Position numbers and translations under genes: made by a program. DNA of 5,239 bases from Acidobacteriota bacterium (GTDB taxonomy: Bacteria > Acidobacteriota > Vicinamibacteria > Vicinamibacterales > UBA823): contig DODG01000168.1 in NCBI GenBank assembly GCA_003509065.1, positions 770 through 6,008 of the forward strand, read 5' to 3'. The notes under the pieces were generated by a model. That model saw only the letters and a program-made list of their open reading frames with translations, was not told the origin of the DNA and did no database searches. Each line of letters begins with the position of its first letter. The stretch's first letter is position 1. Shown here one piece after another: positions 1-5,239 of this stretch.

Positions 1-107
1 GTTTGGCAGAAGCATCCACAAGCGCATGGGTGTGGGGGAAAGACATCAATGGTCACCCTTTTGCGGCAGTCTCTGGTGCAAAAACCTCTTGTATGACACT
101 CGAATAA
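1..107 (+). CDS. C-terminal end of an unidentified protein (partial)
   Basis: A reading frame with its first full codon at position 3 is open from the left window edge to a TAA stop at 105-107 and gives 34 residues ending in SGAKTSCMTLE. Many codons begin with G or A, as real coding sequence tends to, and the frame has no awkward codons, so I take it as the tail of a gene that starts outside the window. I do not recognise the family; the visible part contains a Trp-Val-Trp-Gly stretch followed by Lys-Asp and shows no membrane segment. The gene would be transcribed towards the ABC transporter operon, with the hairpin at 270-298 between them. A competing minus-strand frame beginning with ATG at 46-44 also runs off the edge. 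I consider it less likely, but a stretch this short cannot settle it. Confidence 0.45.
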   Translation, partial: LAEASTSAWVWGKDINGHPFAAVSGAKTSCMTLE

Positions 108-118
108 GGTAGGAATTT

Positions 119-268
119 ATGGGTTCGAGTCCGAACGTATCAGTTGTTTGCAGATTCTGGCCCATCCGTATTTCCAGTCGAAGACTGAATTTCAAACAGG
201 GCAGATCATACGCTTTGCAAGCTTTGGTCAGGTTAGCACGGTCGACTGTGCTAAAGATGTTCGAATAA
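119..268 (+). CDS. Possible 49-residue small basic protein (doubtful)
   Basis: An ATG at 119 opens a 49-codon frame that stops with TAA at 266-268. It has an AGGTAGGA purine stretch about four bases upstream that could serve as a ribosome binding site, and it begins 11 bases after the stop of the plus-strand gene ending at 107. It ends immediately before the terminator hairpin at 270. The product would be Arg-rich and basic (for example ISSRRLNFK near the middle), with no signal peptide or clear membrane segment and no family I recognise. Codon use includes AGA, AGG and CGA, which looks less like a real gene than the neighbours do. Placement and the Shine-Dalgarno-like site argue for it; length and codon use argue against it. 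A chance frame in an intergenic region is the simpler reading. Confidence 0.2.
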   Translation: MGSSPNVSVVCRFWPIRISSRRLNFKQGRSYALQALVRLARSTVLKMFE

Positions 269-269
269 A

Positions 270-298
270 GAAACCCCCGGGGAAAGACCGGGGGTTTC
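270..298 (-). terminator. Rho-independent terminator of the transporter operon
   Basis: Positions 270-280 (GAAACCCCCGG) and 288-298 form a perfect 11-bp inverted repeat around a 7-base loop. On the minus strand the hairpin starts 31 bases after the binding-protein stop and is followed by TTTATTCG, with a further TTTC at the end of the stem, giving a moderately U-rich tail. This is the expected end of the minus-strand operon. In the plus direction the stem ends in GGGTTTC and is followed by AGATTACC, so it is a weaker terminator that way, but a strong GC stem between two convergent genes may still stop both transcripts. Confidence 0.88.
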
Positions 299-329
299 AG
301 ATTACCGAAAATTCCAATTGTCTACATTA

Positions 330-1325
330 CTACGGAATCCAAGGTCTCCACATATCTTCATTAGATGCCATCCACTTCCGAACCGCATCTTCAACAGTCA
401 TTTTTTCAACATCCACATCCAAAATCATCGGGGCCTGTTGAGCATTGGAAAGTTTCATGTTCTTAAGCATCTGAATCACATCAGGATGTTTTTTGGCGAA
501 GTCTGGGTTCGCGGATTGGAAGGTCACATCTTGTGGCCAACCGCATGCTGGCCAGCAGCTACCGTCTTCGTTTTTAGGTATGCCAATACCCACAAGGTCA
601 AAGGCAGCAAAAATCCAGAGCGGCTCCCAGGCATACACTAGTATTGGATCACCGCGCTTGAAAGCAGCCGTGAGTTCGGCCCATTGGGCCGTGTCTGTTC
701 CAAGTTCGACAGCTGTGAAATTAACGCCATTGAGGTCAAGTCGTTTTTGGTCATCACATCCCCAACCGGCAACCGGGCAACCAACAAGTCGACCTTTTGG
801 CGCTGTTTCAGGTGCCGCAAACACATCAGCATACTGATTGAGCTTTTCCAAGCCACAATGGTCACATTGTCCTTTTGCATGCATGCAGAGATCGGGTGCC
901 GTGGCTTTGATGCCCCGAGCACTATCACCCTCACACATGTAGCGCGGAACGTAGTAGTCACTCGCACCAACCACACCTGATTCGGTGACGTACATTACAG
1001 AACCATCGCCCCCGTATTCAGCAAAATATCTGGCCTTGGCATCCGCGTTGTAGCTCGGCCAAGTCTCTAAGCCTATATCCAGATCGCCAGCCGCCATAGC
1101 TTCCCAGCCCGCCGTGCCGGCCATGAAGATCTGTTTGACTTTGTAGTCCATGTGCTCTTCAAGAATAATCTCTGCTAGTTGTCCAAAGACCAGGTTTCCC
1201 GTCCAGTCAGCTTCCCAGATTTTAACAACGCCTTTTGCTGCATAGGATGTGGCGGGGATGAATACCATTCCCAAAACTACTACAAGGGTTACAACAAAAT
1301 TCTTTAAAATCTTACAAACGTTCAT
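330..1325 (-). CDS. proX: ProX-like periplasmic quaternary-amine binding protein (OpuAC family), cysteine-rich
   Basis: This 331-residue protein is the substrate-binding part of the ABC importer encoded just upstream. Residues 1-30 form a signal peptide: Lys5 and Lys8, a hydrophobic core and an ATSYAA cleavage region. There is no lipobox, so it should be soluble in the periplasm. The rest is an OpuAC-type domain, with the typical opening KIWEADWTGN (35-44), AGTAGWEAMAAGDLDIGLETWP (69-90), LVYAWEPLWIF (229-239) and a C-terminal MWRPWIP. Tryptophans at 37, 41, 74, 89, 188, 233 and 237 are candidates for the aromatic cage that holds a trimethylammonium group in this family. The mature part has eight cysteines (131, 147, 154, 157, 183, 190, 257, 261), including a CDHC motif, which is more than I expect for ProX. 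The ATG is well supported by GGAGG six bases upstream. Ligand is uncertain: glycine betaine, proline betaine or trimethylamine N-oxide (as for TmoX) are all possible. Confidence 0.92.
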   Translation of the reverse strand: MNVCKILKNFVVTLVVVLGMVFIPATSYAAKGVVKIWEADWTGNLVFGQLAEIILEEHMDYKVKQIFMAGTAGWEAMAAGDLDIGLETWPSYNADAKARYFAEYGGDGSVMYVTESGVVGASDYYVPRYMCEGDSARGIKATAPDLCMHAKGQCDHCGLEKLNQYADVFAAPETAPKGRLVGCPVAGWGCDDQKRLDLNGVNFTAVELGTDTAQWAELTAAFKRGDPILVYAWEPLWIFAAFDLVGIGIPKNEDGSCWPACGWPQDVTFQSANPDFAKKHPDVIQMLKNMKLSNAQQAPMILDVDVEKMTVEDAVRKWMASNEDMWRPWIP

Positions 1326-1331
1326 TGGTTG

Positions 1332-1336
1332 CCTCC
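1332..1336 (-). promoter_or_regulatory. Strong ribosome binding site of the binding-protein gene
   Basis: The minus strand reads GGAGG followed by CAACCA and then the ATG at 1325-1323, an optimal core and spacing. It is the best Shine-Dalgarno site in the operon; the ATPase and permease starts have weak or no such site. This fits a binding protein that is made in excess over the membrane components. Confidence 0.85.
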
Positions 1337-1348
1337 ATTTAGTGGTAT

Positions 1349-1359
1349 ATCAAGTTGAT
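1349..1359. promoter_or_regulatory. Short palindrome ATCAAGTTGAT in the binding-protein leader
   Basis: ATCAA-G-TTGAT is a perfect 5-bp inverted repeat around one base, lying 13 bases upstream of the Shine-Dalgarno core on the minus strand. It could be a small operator. Arms this short occur often by chance in AT-rich DNA, and I recognise no regulator that binds it, so the functional assignment is weak. Confidence 0.2.
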
Positions 1360-1417
1360 CTAATCGTTATGAATCGAACCGTGCCTTGAAAGTATAATTT
1401 AATTGCTCACCGTTTGG

Positions 1418-1443
1418 GGTGGGCAGACCACCTGATTTTCAGG
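1418..1443 (-). promoter_or_regulatory. Two overlapping, mutually exclusive hairpins between permease and binding-protein genes
   Basis: Reading the minus-strand transcript, the first hairpin is CCTGA-AAA-TCAGG (1443-1431) and the second is GGTGG-TCTGC-CCACC (1432-1418). They share the two bases at 1431-1432, so only one can form at a time. Neither is followed by a run of U, so a simple terminator is unlikely. Possible roles are a processing or stability element that sets a different mRNA level for the last gene, or a small leader switch. The stems are only 5 bp, and I match no known riboswitch class. Confidence 0.3.
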
Positions 1444-1467
1444 GCTCACAAACCTTTGTAATTAAAG

Positions 1468-1497
1468 ATAATATCTAATTTGAGTTCGTGCTGTCAG
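1468..1497 (-). promoter_or_regulatory. Candidate sigma-70 promoter for the binding-protein gene
   Basis: On the minus strand CTGACA (1497-1492) matches the -35 consensus at five of six bases and TATTAT (1473-1468) matches the -10 at five of six, separated by 18 bases. Transcription would start near 1461, giving a leader of about 135 bases before the ATG at 1325. The -10 lies inside an 11-base palindrome, AGATA-A-TATCT (1466-1476), which could be a repressor site or chance. Together with the 191-base gap this suggests that the last gene has its own promoter in addition to readthrough. Confidence 0.45.
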
Positions 1498-1516
1498 TTC
1501 GTAAATGTAGATTCAA

Positions 1517-3625
1517 CTAATGTGCTCCTATATTGAGCCCCAATGCTTTTTGTTTTCGTACGCTCAAGGCCTGAGTCAGTCGATCAAGTACAACCGCGAA
1601 GAACACGATACCCAGTCCAGCCTGTAGGGCCTGGCCGGTATCCGCTTGGGAGAGTCCAACAAAGACTTCCCGCCCAATACCACCGCCGCCAATCAATGGA
1701 GTTATGATCAGCATTGCTAGTGCCATCATTACGGATTGATTAACGCCCATCATAATTGAAGGTAAAGCCAGCGGGATTTTCACTTTTAGTAGTGTTTGAG
1801 AGAATGTCGACCCGAACGAGGTTGCTGCCTCTATAGCCTCAGTCGATACTTCGCGGATCCCCAGATTTGTTAGTCTTATAACGGGAGGCAGCGCGTAAAT
1901 CATTATGGCTATCACAGCCGAGACCACGTTGCCTCCAAAAAACATCAGCACAGGTATGAGATAACAAAACGCGGGAAGTGTCTGCATCGCATCCAGGATT
2001 GGTCTGATGATAGCCTCAAACGTATTGTTCACAGCAGCAAGTATGCCCAGCGGTATCCCGATTGCCATACACAGAACAACAGATACCAGTATCTGTGCCA
2101 TCGAGAACATCCCTACCGACCATAAGCCTGTTGCGCCGATAAACAGCAAACCAGCCACACACACAATTGCGGTAGCCCGATTACAGGCTAGCAAGACACC
2201 AACGCTGATTAAGCCGATCACATACCACCAGGGTAGCCCAATCAGAAATTTTGCGAGTGGATCCAACATCCAGCTAAAAACAAAACCGCGAAACCATGTC
2301 GTGATGCCAATAAACACTGTGCTCGTCGTTAGCGCGTCCAACGCCGCATCGGCTGGTTTTCGAATTGAAAATTCCCAACTGGAGGGGTAGTTGCCAAAAC
2401 CGGCAACATGAGCATCAAAAAGATAGATCAGTGTTAGGAGGGTGGCAGAAGTCAGCAAATAACCGTTGGCAATAACCAGTCGATAGACGCCACTGCAAAA
2501 TGCGGAACCAAATGGGCGGCAGATTGTCTGAACAATGATAGCCAAAGCTTTCGAATACAGGGCACTAATCGCGCTGCATATGTCATACGCAAATGTGAGG
2601 AATCGCTCAAAGGTTTCAGCCCAGGGCTGTCCTTGAAGTCGTTTAGGGAGGAGCTTGAATCCTTTGTTTGGATCATGACCTTGTTGTCGCAGACTGGCCG
2701 CGGTAGTAATTCGGTCGAACATGATTGCCATGAGGAGAATTGCGATTCCCGCTTCTAGACCTTGACCAAACATAAGTCGGCGGAGGCCGACATAAACCTC
2801 ATAGCCCAGTCCTCCGGCGCCTATGTAGGCAGCAAGAACAACCAAGGCAAGCCCCATCATAATCGTTTGATTGATCCCCATTGCGATCGATGGCAGTGCG
2901 AGAGGGAGTTTTACCTTGAACAGTAGTTGTCGGCGGGTAGAACCAAAGGAGCGTGCTGCCTCGATCGTTTCGTGGGACACCTGTCGAATCCCCAAATTGG
3001 TTAACCGTGCGACGGGGGGTAGTGCGTAGACGACGATTGCGATGACAGATGGAGGCGAACCAATTCCAAAAAAGAATATTGCGGGCAGTAAATAGACAAA
3101 GCCAGGTAACGTCTGCATGGTATCTAGGACGGGTCGAATGCCAGCTTCAAAACGATCATTTTGAGCTGCGAAAGTACCAAGGATTATTCCGAACACTGAC
3201 GCCAGCAGCACAGACACAAACATCACACTGAGCGTCGACATCGCGGCATCCCACATATCCAGACTGGCCCAGACCATGGTCGACAAAGAGCAGACTAAGG
3301 CGAGGCGCAGGCCACCGAACCTAAATGCGATTAGACCGATGCCGAGCACAATCACAGGCCAGGTAGTCAACACCAAAAACATCTCTACTGCGTCAATTAC
3401 ATTGCGAATGACATCCGCAAATGCCCGTGTCGCCCACTGGTAGTTCTCTTTCAGCCAGGTTTGACCGTTATTGACCGCGTCAGCAAATGGAAAGGAATCA
3501 ACAATTCGTTTTGGAAATTGTTGCTCGTCCGGTGTGAGTTGCGCAATTAAGATTGAAACAGCAATCACAACGGTACCAATGGCGATGGGCTTAATCAGGT
3601 CCCGTTGCTGGTCAGAGAGCTTCAT
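1517..3625 (-). CDS. proW: Fused double ProW-like permease of a quaternary-amine ABC importer
   Basis: This 702-residue inner-membrane protein is about twice the size of a usual ProW and carries two complete permease units in one chain. Unit 1 has an N-terminal membrane helix (about 12-30), a soluble stretch (about 31-80) and a permease core (about 81-305). Unit 2 follows a linker and has its core at about 456-682. Each core has the LD-x-MQTLP stretch (167 and 544), the RLTNLGIR element (207 and 584) and an EAA loop of the form IEAA-x-SFGST...KV-x-x-PLALPSI (221-247 and 598-624) that docks on the ATPase. The two copies lie exactly 377 residues apart. The protein therefore replaces the ProW homodimer with a covalent pseudo-dimer. 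It starts 51 bases after the ATPase stop; no purine-rich ribosome binding site precedes the ATG, and an in-frame TAG upstream rules out a longer start. Fused permeases are known in betaine and, as I recall, trimethylamine N-oxide transporters of marine bacteria. Confidence 0.93.
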   Translation of the reverse strand: MKLSDQQRDLIKPIAIGTVVIAVSILIAQLTPDEQQFPKRIVDSFPFADAVNNGQTWLKENYQWATRAFADVIRNVIDAVEMFLVLTTWPVIVLGIGLIAFRFGGLRLALVCSLSTMVWASLDMWDAAMSTLSVMFVSVLLASVFGIILGTFAAQNDRFEAGIRPVLDTMQTLPGFVYLLPAIFFFGIGSPPSVIAIVVYALPPVARLTNLGIRQVSHETIEAARSFGSTRRQLLFKVKLPLALPSIAMGINQTIMMGLALVVLAAYIGAGGLGYEVYVGLRRLMFGQGLEAGIAILLMAIMFDRITTAASLRQQGHDPNKGFKLLPKRLQGQPWAETFERFLTFAYDICSAISALYSKALAIIVQTICRPFGSAFCSGVYRLVIANGYLLTSATLLTLIYLFDAHVAGFGNYPSSWEFSIRKPADAALDALTTSTVFIGITTWFRGFVFSWMLDPLAKFLIGLPWWYVIGLISVGVLLACNRATAIVCVAGLLFIGATGLWSVGMFSMAQILVSVVLCMAIGIPLGILAAVNNTFEAIIRPILDAMQTLPAFCYLIPVLMFFGGNVVSAVIAIMIYALPPVIRLTNLGIREVSTEAIEAATSFGSTFSQTLLKVKIPLALPSIMMGVNQSVMMALAMLIITPLIGGGGIGREVFVGLSQADTGQALQAGLGIVFFAVVLDRLTQALSVRKQKALGLNIGAH
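1724..1996 (-). repeat. Second copy of the internal permease repeat (residues 544-634)
   Basis: This segment encodes the second conserved permease core including its EAA loop. It aligns without gaps to residues 167-257 (2855-3127); by hand count 62 of 91 residues are identical, at a constant offset of 377 residues. It records an in-frame duplication or fusion of two ProW-like units. Confidence 0.85.
2855..3127 (-). repeat. First copy of the internal permease repeat (residues 167-257)
   Basis: This segment encodes the first conserved permease core, partner of the copy at 1724-1996. The best-matching stretches are RLTNLGIR, the EAA loop and PLALPSI. The copies differ most in the membrane helix after LPGFVYLLP and in the start of the EAA-to-KVK segment, so the two halves may have diverged in substrate path or ATPase contact. 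Confidence 0.85.
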
Positions 3626-3676
3626 TGGTTTGTGGTTTCGTGAGCAGCTTGAGTCGTTTGACTAATCTGTTGTAGC

Positions 3677-4870
3677 CTAACTGCCTTCGATGGCTAGTAA
3701 TATCGCGCGATGATCAACCGCACCCAGTAGTTTATTTTCGGAGTTAACCACAGGAATTGGGTGATTGATACGTGTTGCAGTGCCAATCAGAGTTTCGATC
3801 AGGGCATCGGGAGATACGGCAGTTTCTTGTTGAACAGTCTGGTTCATGGGAGAACCGGACTCCAAGTTAGTCATGGCTTGCCCACGGGTTAATGTGCCCT
3901 GATAGATTCTATGCTGATCAACGATAAAGGCAGCTTGAGACTGGTGCTTGTCCATCAGTGCCAGAGCGTTCGCTGCGGTCTCATTTTCACTACAAGAACA
4001 ACAGTCACGATTCATAATAGAATTGACAGTCAAGACCTTATGACGTGGCACATCTTCGGAGAAATCCCGTACATAGTCATCTACAGGATTGGCGACTATC
4101 TCTTCGGGCGTTCCAATTTGGACAAATTCACCGTCCTTCATGATCGCAATGTGGTCACCCATTTTGATGGCTTCCAGGAAATCATGCGTAATGAACACCA
4201 TGGTTTTGCGGACGACAGACTGAAGTCGAAGTAGTTCATCCTGCATCTCGCGTCGGATTAGTGGGTCAAGTGCGCTAAAGGGCTCGTCAAACAGCATGAT
4301 CTCTGGATCGACTGCCAGCGCCCGCGCGAGGCCAACCCGCTGCTGCATGCCACCCGACAATTCACGGGGGTAATTGTCACCCCAGCCGCTCAGGCCAACA
4401 GATTCCAGCACTTCACCGGCTTTCTTGAGGCGTTCATCTCGTCTCATACCTCGAACCTCAAGGCCGTAGGCGATGTTTTCGACAACACGGCGATGAGGGA
4501 GCAAGCCGAAGTGTTGGAACACCATGCTTAATTTATGACGGCGCAGTTCAATCAGTTCTTTTTCGGGCATAGTCACGGTGTCCACTCCATCGACCAGTAC
4601 TTCACCCTGTGTGGGTTCGATCAAACGGGAGATGCAGCGAACCAAAGTTGATTTACCACTGCCAGAGAGTCCCATCACCACAAAGGTCTCACCGCGCTCG
4701 ACTTGAAACGAGACGTCTTTGACTGCGATAACGTGTCCGGTCTTTTCCTGTACCTCGGCCCGTGACCACGTCGGATCGACCTCATTAAGGATGTTTTTAG
4801 GATTAGCGCCAAAAATTTTCCACAGACCTTTGCAGACGATTGGCGTGTCAAGGTGTTGATTGTTGTTCAT
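3677..4870 (-). CDS. proV: ProV-like ATPase of a quaternary-amine ABC importer, with C-terminal CBS region
   Basis: At 397 residues this is the normal length for ProV. It is the cytoplasmic ATPase that powers import through the permease encoded next. All catalytic motifs are intact: Walker [10 protein letters not shown] (67-75), Q-loop in VFQHFG (Q119), signature [10 protein letters not shown] (171-180), Walker B IMLFDEP (191-197, catalytic Glu196), D-loop SALD (199-202) and H-loop His229. The N-terminal 50 residues, including GLWKIFG, and the position of the ATPase core match the ProV/OpuAA type. Residues about 280-395 form a CBS-pair region, which in the related OpuA senses ionic strength or nucleotides. 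Its start holds an unusual CCSC cluster (290-293). The ATG has only a weak GGA-containing site upstream and starts 29 bases after the hydrolase stop, so translation may depend on the preceding gene. Confidence 0.95.
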   Translation of the reverse strand: MNNNQHLDTPIVCKGLWKIFGANPKNILNEVDPTWSRAEVQEKTGHVIAVKDVSFQVERGETFVVMGLSGSGKSTLVRCISRLIEPTQGEVLVDGVDTVTMPEKELIELRRHKLSMVFQHFGLLPHRRVVENIAYGLEVRGMRRDERLKKAGEVLESVGLSGWGDNYPRELSGGMQQRVGLARALAVDPEIMLFDEPFSALDPLIRREMQDELLRLQSVVRKTMVFITHDFLEAIKMGDHIAIMKDGEFVQIGTPEEIVANPVDDYVRDFSEDVPRHKVLTVNSIMNRDCCSCSENETAANALALMDKHQSQAAFIVDQHRIYQGTLTRGQAMTNLESGSPMNQTVQQETAVSPDALIETLIGTATRINHPIPVVNSENKLLGAVDHRAILLAIEGS

Positions 4871-4899
4871 CCAAGTGTTCCAGTTGTTTTACGATCTAT

Positions 4900-5239
4900 T
4901 TATAATTCGATGAGTTCCTCAGCCATCTGTACGATAGCGCGTTTGTGATTGTCATCTGAGGCGCTATCATTTTCTAGGACGCTGAAGAAGACTACGACTG
5001 TTTCAGCTTCGGGGTCAACTATCAAGAGCTGCCCGCCCCAGCCACCGTGGCCTATCCAACGGCCATTGGTTATGAGTTGGTTACCATAGTGTATGTGGTT
5101 GTCTGGGGCTGGATAAACCGGACCCGTGCAGCTCCTTGCTGCATTCATGAAAGTGTCGCTTCCGACGCGTTCGCCGTTAATGCCTCGACACTGCCGGGTA
5201 AAGACAAGACCAAAACGCGCGAGATCTCGGGCACTCAGA
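4900..5239 (-). CDS. Serine hydrolase of the beta-lactamase fold, C-terminal part (partial)
   Basis: The frame is open from the right window edge to TAA at 4902-4900 and gives the last 112 residues. An internal ATG at 5148 is not the start, because the frame and the family similarity continue upstream of it (LSARDLARFG at the edge, a typical helix of the family). The segment YGNQLI, a short turn, then GHGGWGGQLLIVDPE corresponds to the strand and the H-G-G motif that close the active site in the beta-lactamase/esterase/6-aminohexanoate-dimer hydrolase family (PF00144 type), followed by the usual C-terminal helix. The catalytic Ser-x-x-Lys and Tyr motifs would lie outside the window, so activity and any signal peptide cannot be judged. 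It sits 29 bases upstream of the ATPase gene on the same strand, so co-transcription with the transporter is likely. Substrate is unknown: ester, amide and peptide hydrolases all occur in this family. Confidence 0.85.
   Translation of the reverse strand, partial: LSARDLARFGLVFTRQCRGINGERVGSDTFMNAARSCTGPVYPAPDNHIHYGNQLITNGRWIGHGGWGGQLLIVDPEAETVVVFFSVLENDSASDDNHKRAIVQMAEELIEL

Noticed and set aside
1..46. Minus-strand frame starting with ATG at 46-44 and running off the left edge.
   Set aside because: It overlaps the better-looking plus-strand frame ending at 107 and is only 15 codons long in the window. It cannot be excluded but is not supported.
121..137. GGGTTCGAGTCC resembles the T-arm of a tRNA, raising the idea of a tRNA gene or an attachment site.
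   Set aside because: The bases on either side of the loop do not form a 5-bp T-stem in tRNA register, and no matching acceptor or anticodon arm lies upstream. The sequence instead folds as a small GTTCG-AGTC-CGAAC hairpin.
148..441. 97-codon plus-strand frame crossing the terminator and the end of the binding-protein gene.
   Set aside because: It needs a TTG start, reads through the hairpin and overlaps a well-supported gene on the opposite strand; it is a chance frame.
1371..1380. GGTTCGATTC on the minus strand also looks like a tRNA T-loop.
   Set aside because: The flanking bases do not pair and no cloverleaf can be drawn; it lies in the leader of the binding-protein gene.
1391..1396. TATACT on the minus strand as a -10 box closer to the binding-protein gene.
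   Set aside because: At spacers of 16 to 18 bases the -35 position reads C- and A-rich sequence with no resemblance to TTGACA, and there is no extended -10.
5146..5148. ATG at 5148 as the start of a short independent 82-residue protein.
   Set aside because: The frame continues upstream to the window edge with residues that fit the serine hydrolase family, so this is an internal methionine of a longer gene.

Overview
The window holds most of one accessory transport locus on the minus strand: a complete quaternary-amine ABC importer of the ProU/OpuA type, preceded by the end of a serine hydrolase gene. Base composition is close to balanced, and the secretion signal, ProV/ProW/ProX-type protein architecture and rho-independent terminator fit a Gram-negative proteobacterium. 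A marine gamma- or alphaproteobacterium is my best guess, but nothing here fixes the lineage.

Layout from the right edge, in the direction of transcription. (1) 5239-4900: C-terminal 112 residues of a beta-lactamase-fold serine hydrolase, cut by the window edge. (2) 4870-3677: ProV-like ATPase with all nucleotide-binding motifs and a C-terminal CBS-pair region, 29 bases after the hydrolase. (3) 3625-1517: a 702-residue permease made of two fused ProW-like units. (4) A 191-base gap with a candidate internal promoter, two mutually exclusive short hairpins, a small palindrome and a strong ribosome binding site. (5) 1325-330: ProX-like periplasmic binding protein with eight cysteines in its mature part. 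(6) A perfect 11-bp terminator hairpin at 270-298. At the left edge, a plus-strand reading frame of unknown identity ends at 107 and converges on the operon. Between it and the terminator lies only a doubtful 49-codon reading frame (119-268).

How the parts work together: the binding protein captures a betaine-like compound (glycine betaine, proline betaine, carnitine, choline or trimethylamine N-oxide) in the periplasm and delivers it to the fused permease, which replaces the usual ProW dimer. Two copies of the ATPase drive import, with the CBS pair as the likely regulatory module. The order is hydrolase-V-W-X, with the binding protein last behind its own probable promoter, so it could be made in excess over the membrane parts. 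The tightly linked hydrolase suggests, without proving, that the imported compound is released from an ester or amide, or processed by the same pathway.

I see no mobile element, CRISPR array, tRNA or rRNA. The system belongs to a known transporter class. Its less ordinary aspects are the permease fusion, the cysteine-rich binding protein, the Cys-Cys-Ser-Cys cluster next to the ATPase CBS region, and the hydrolase linkage.
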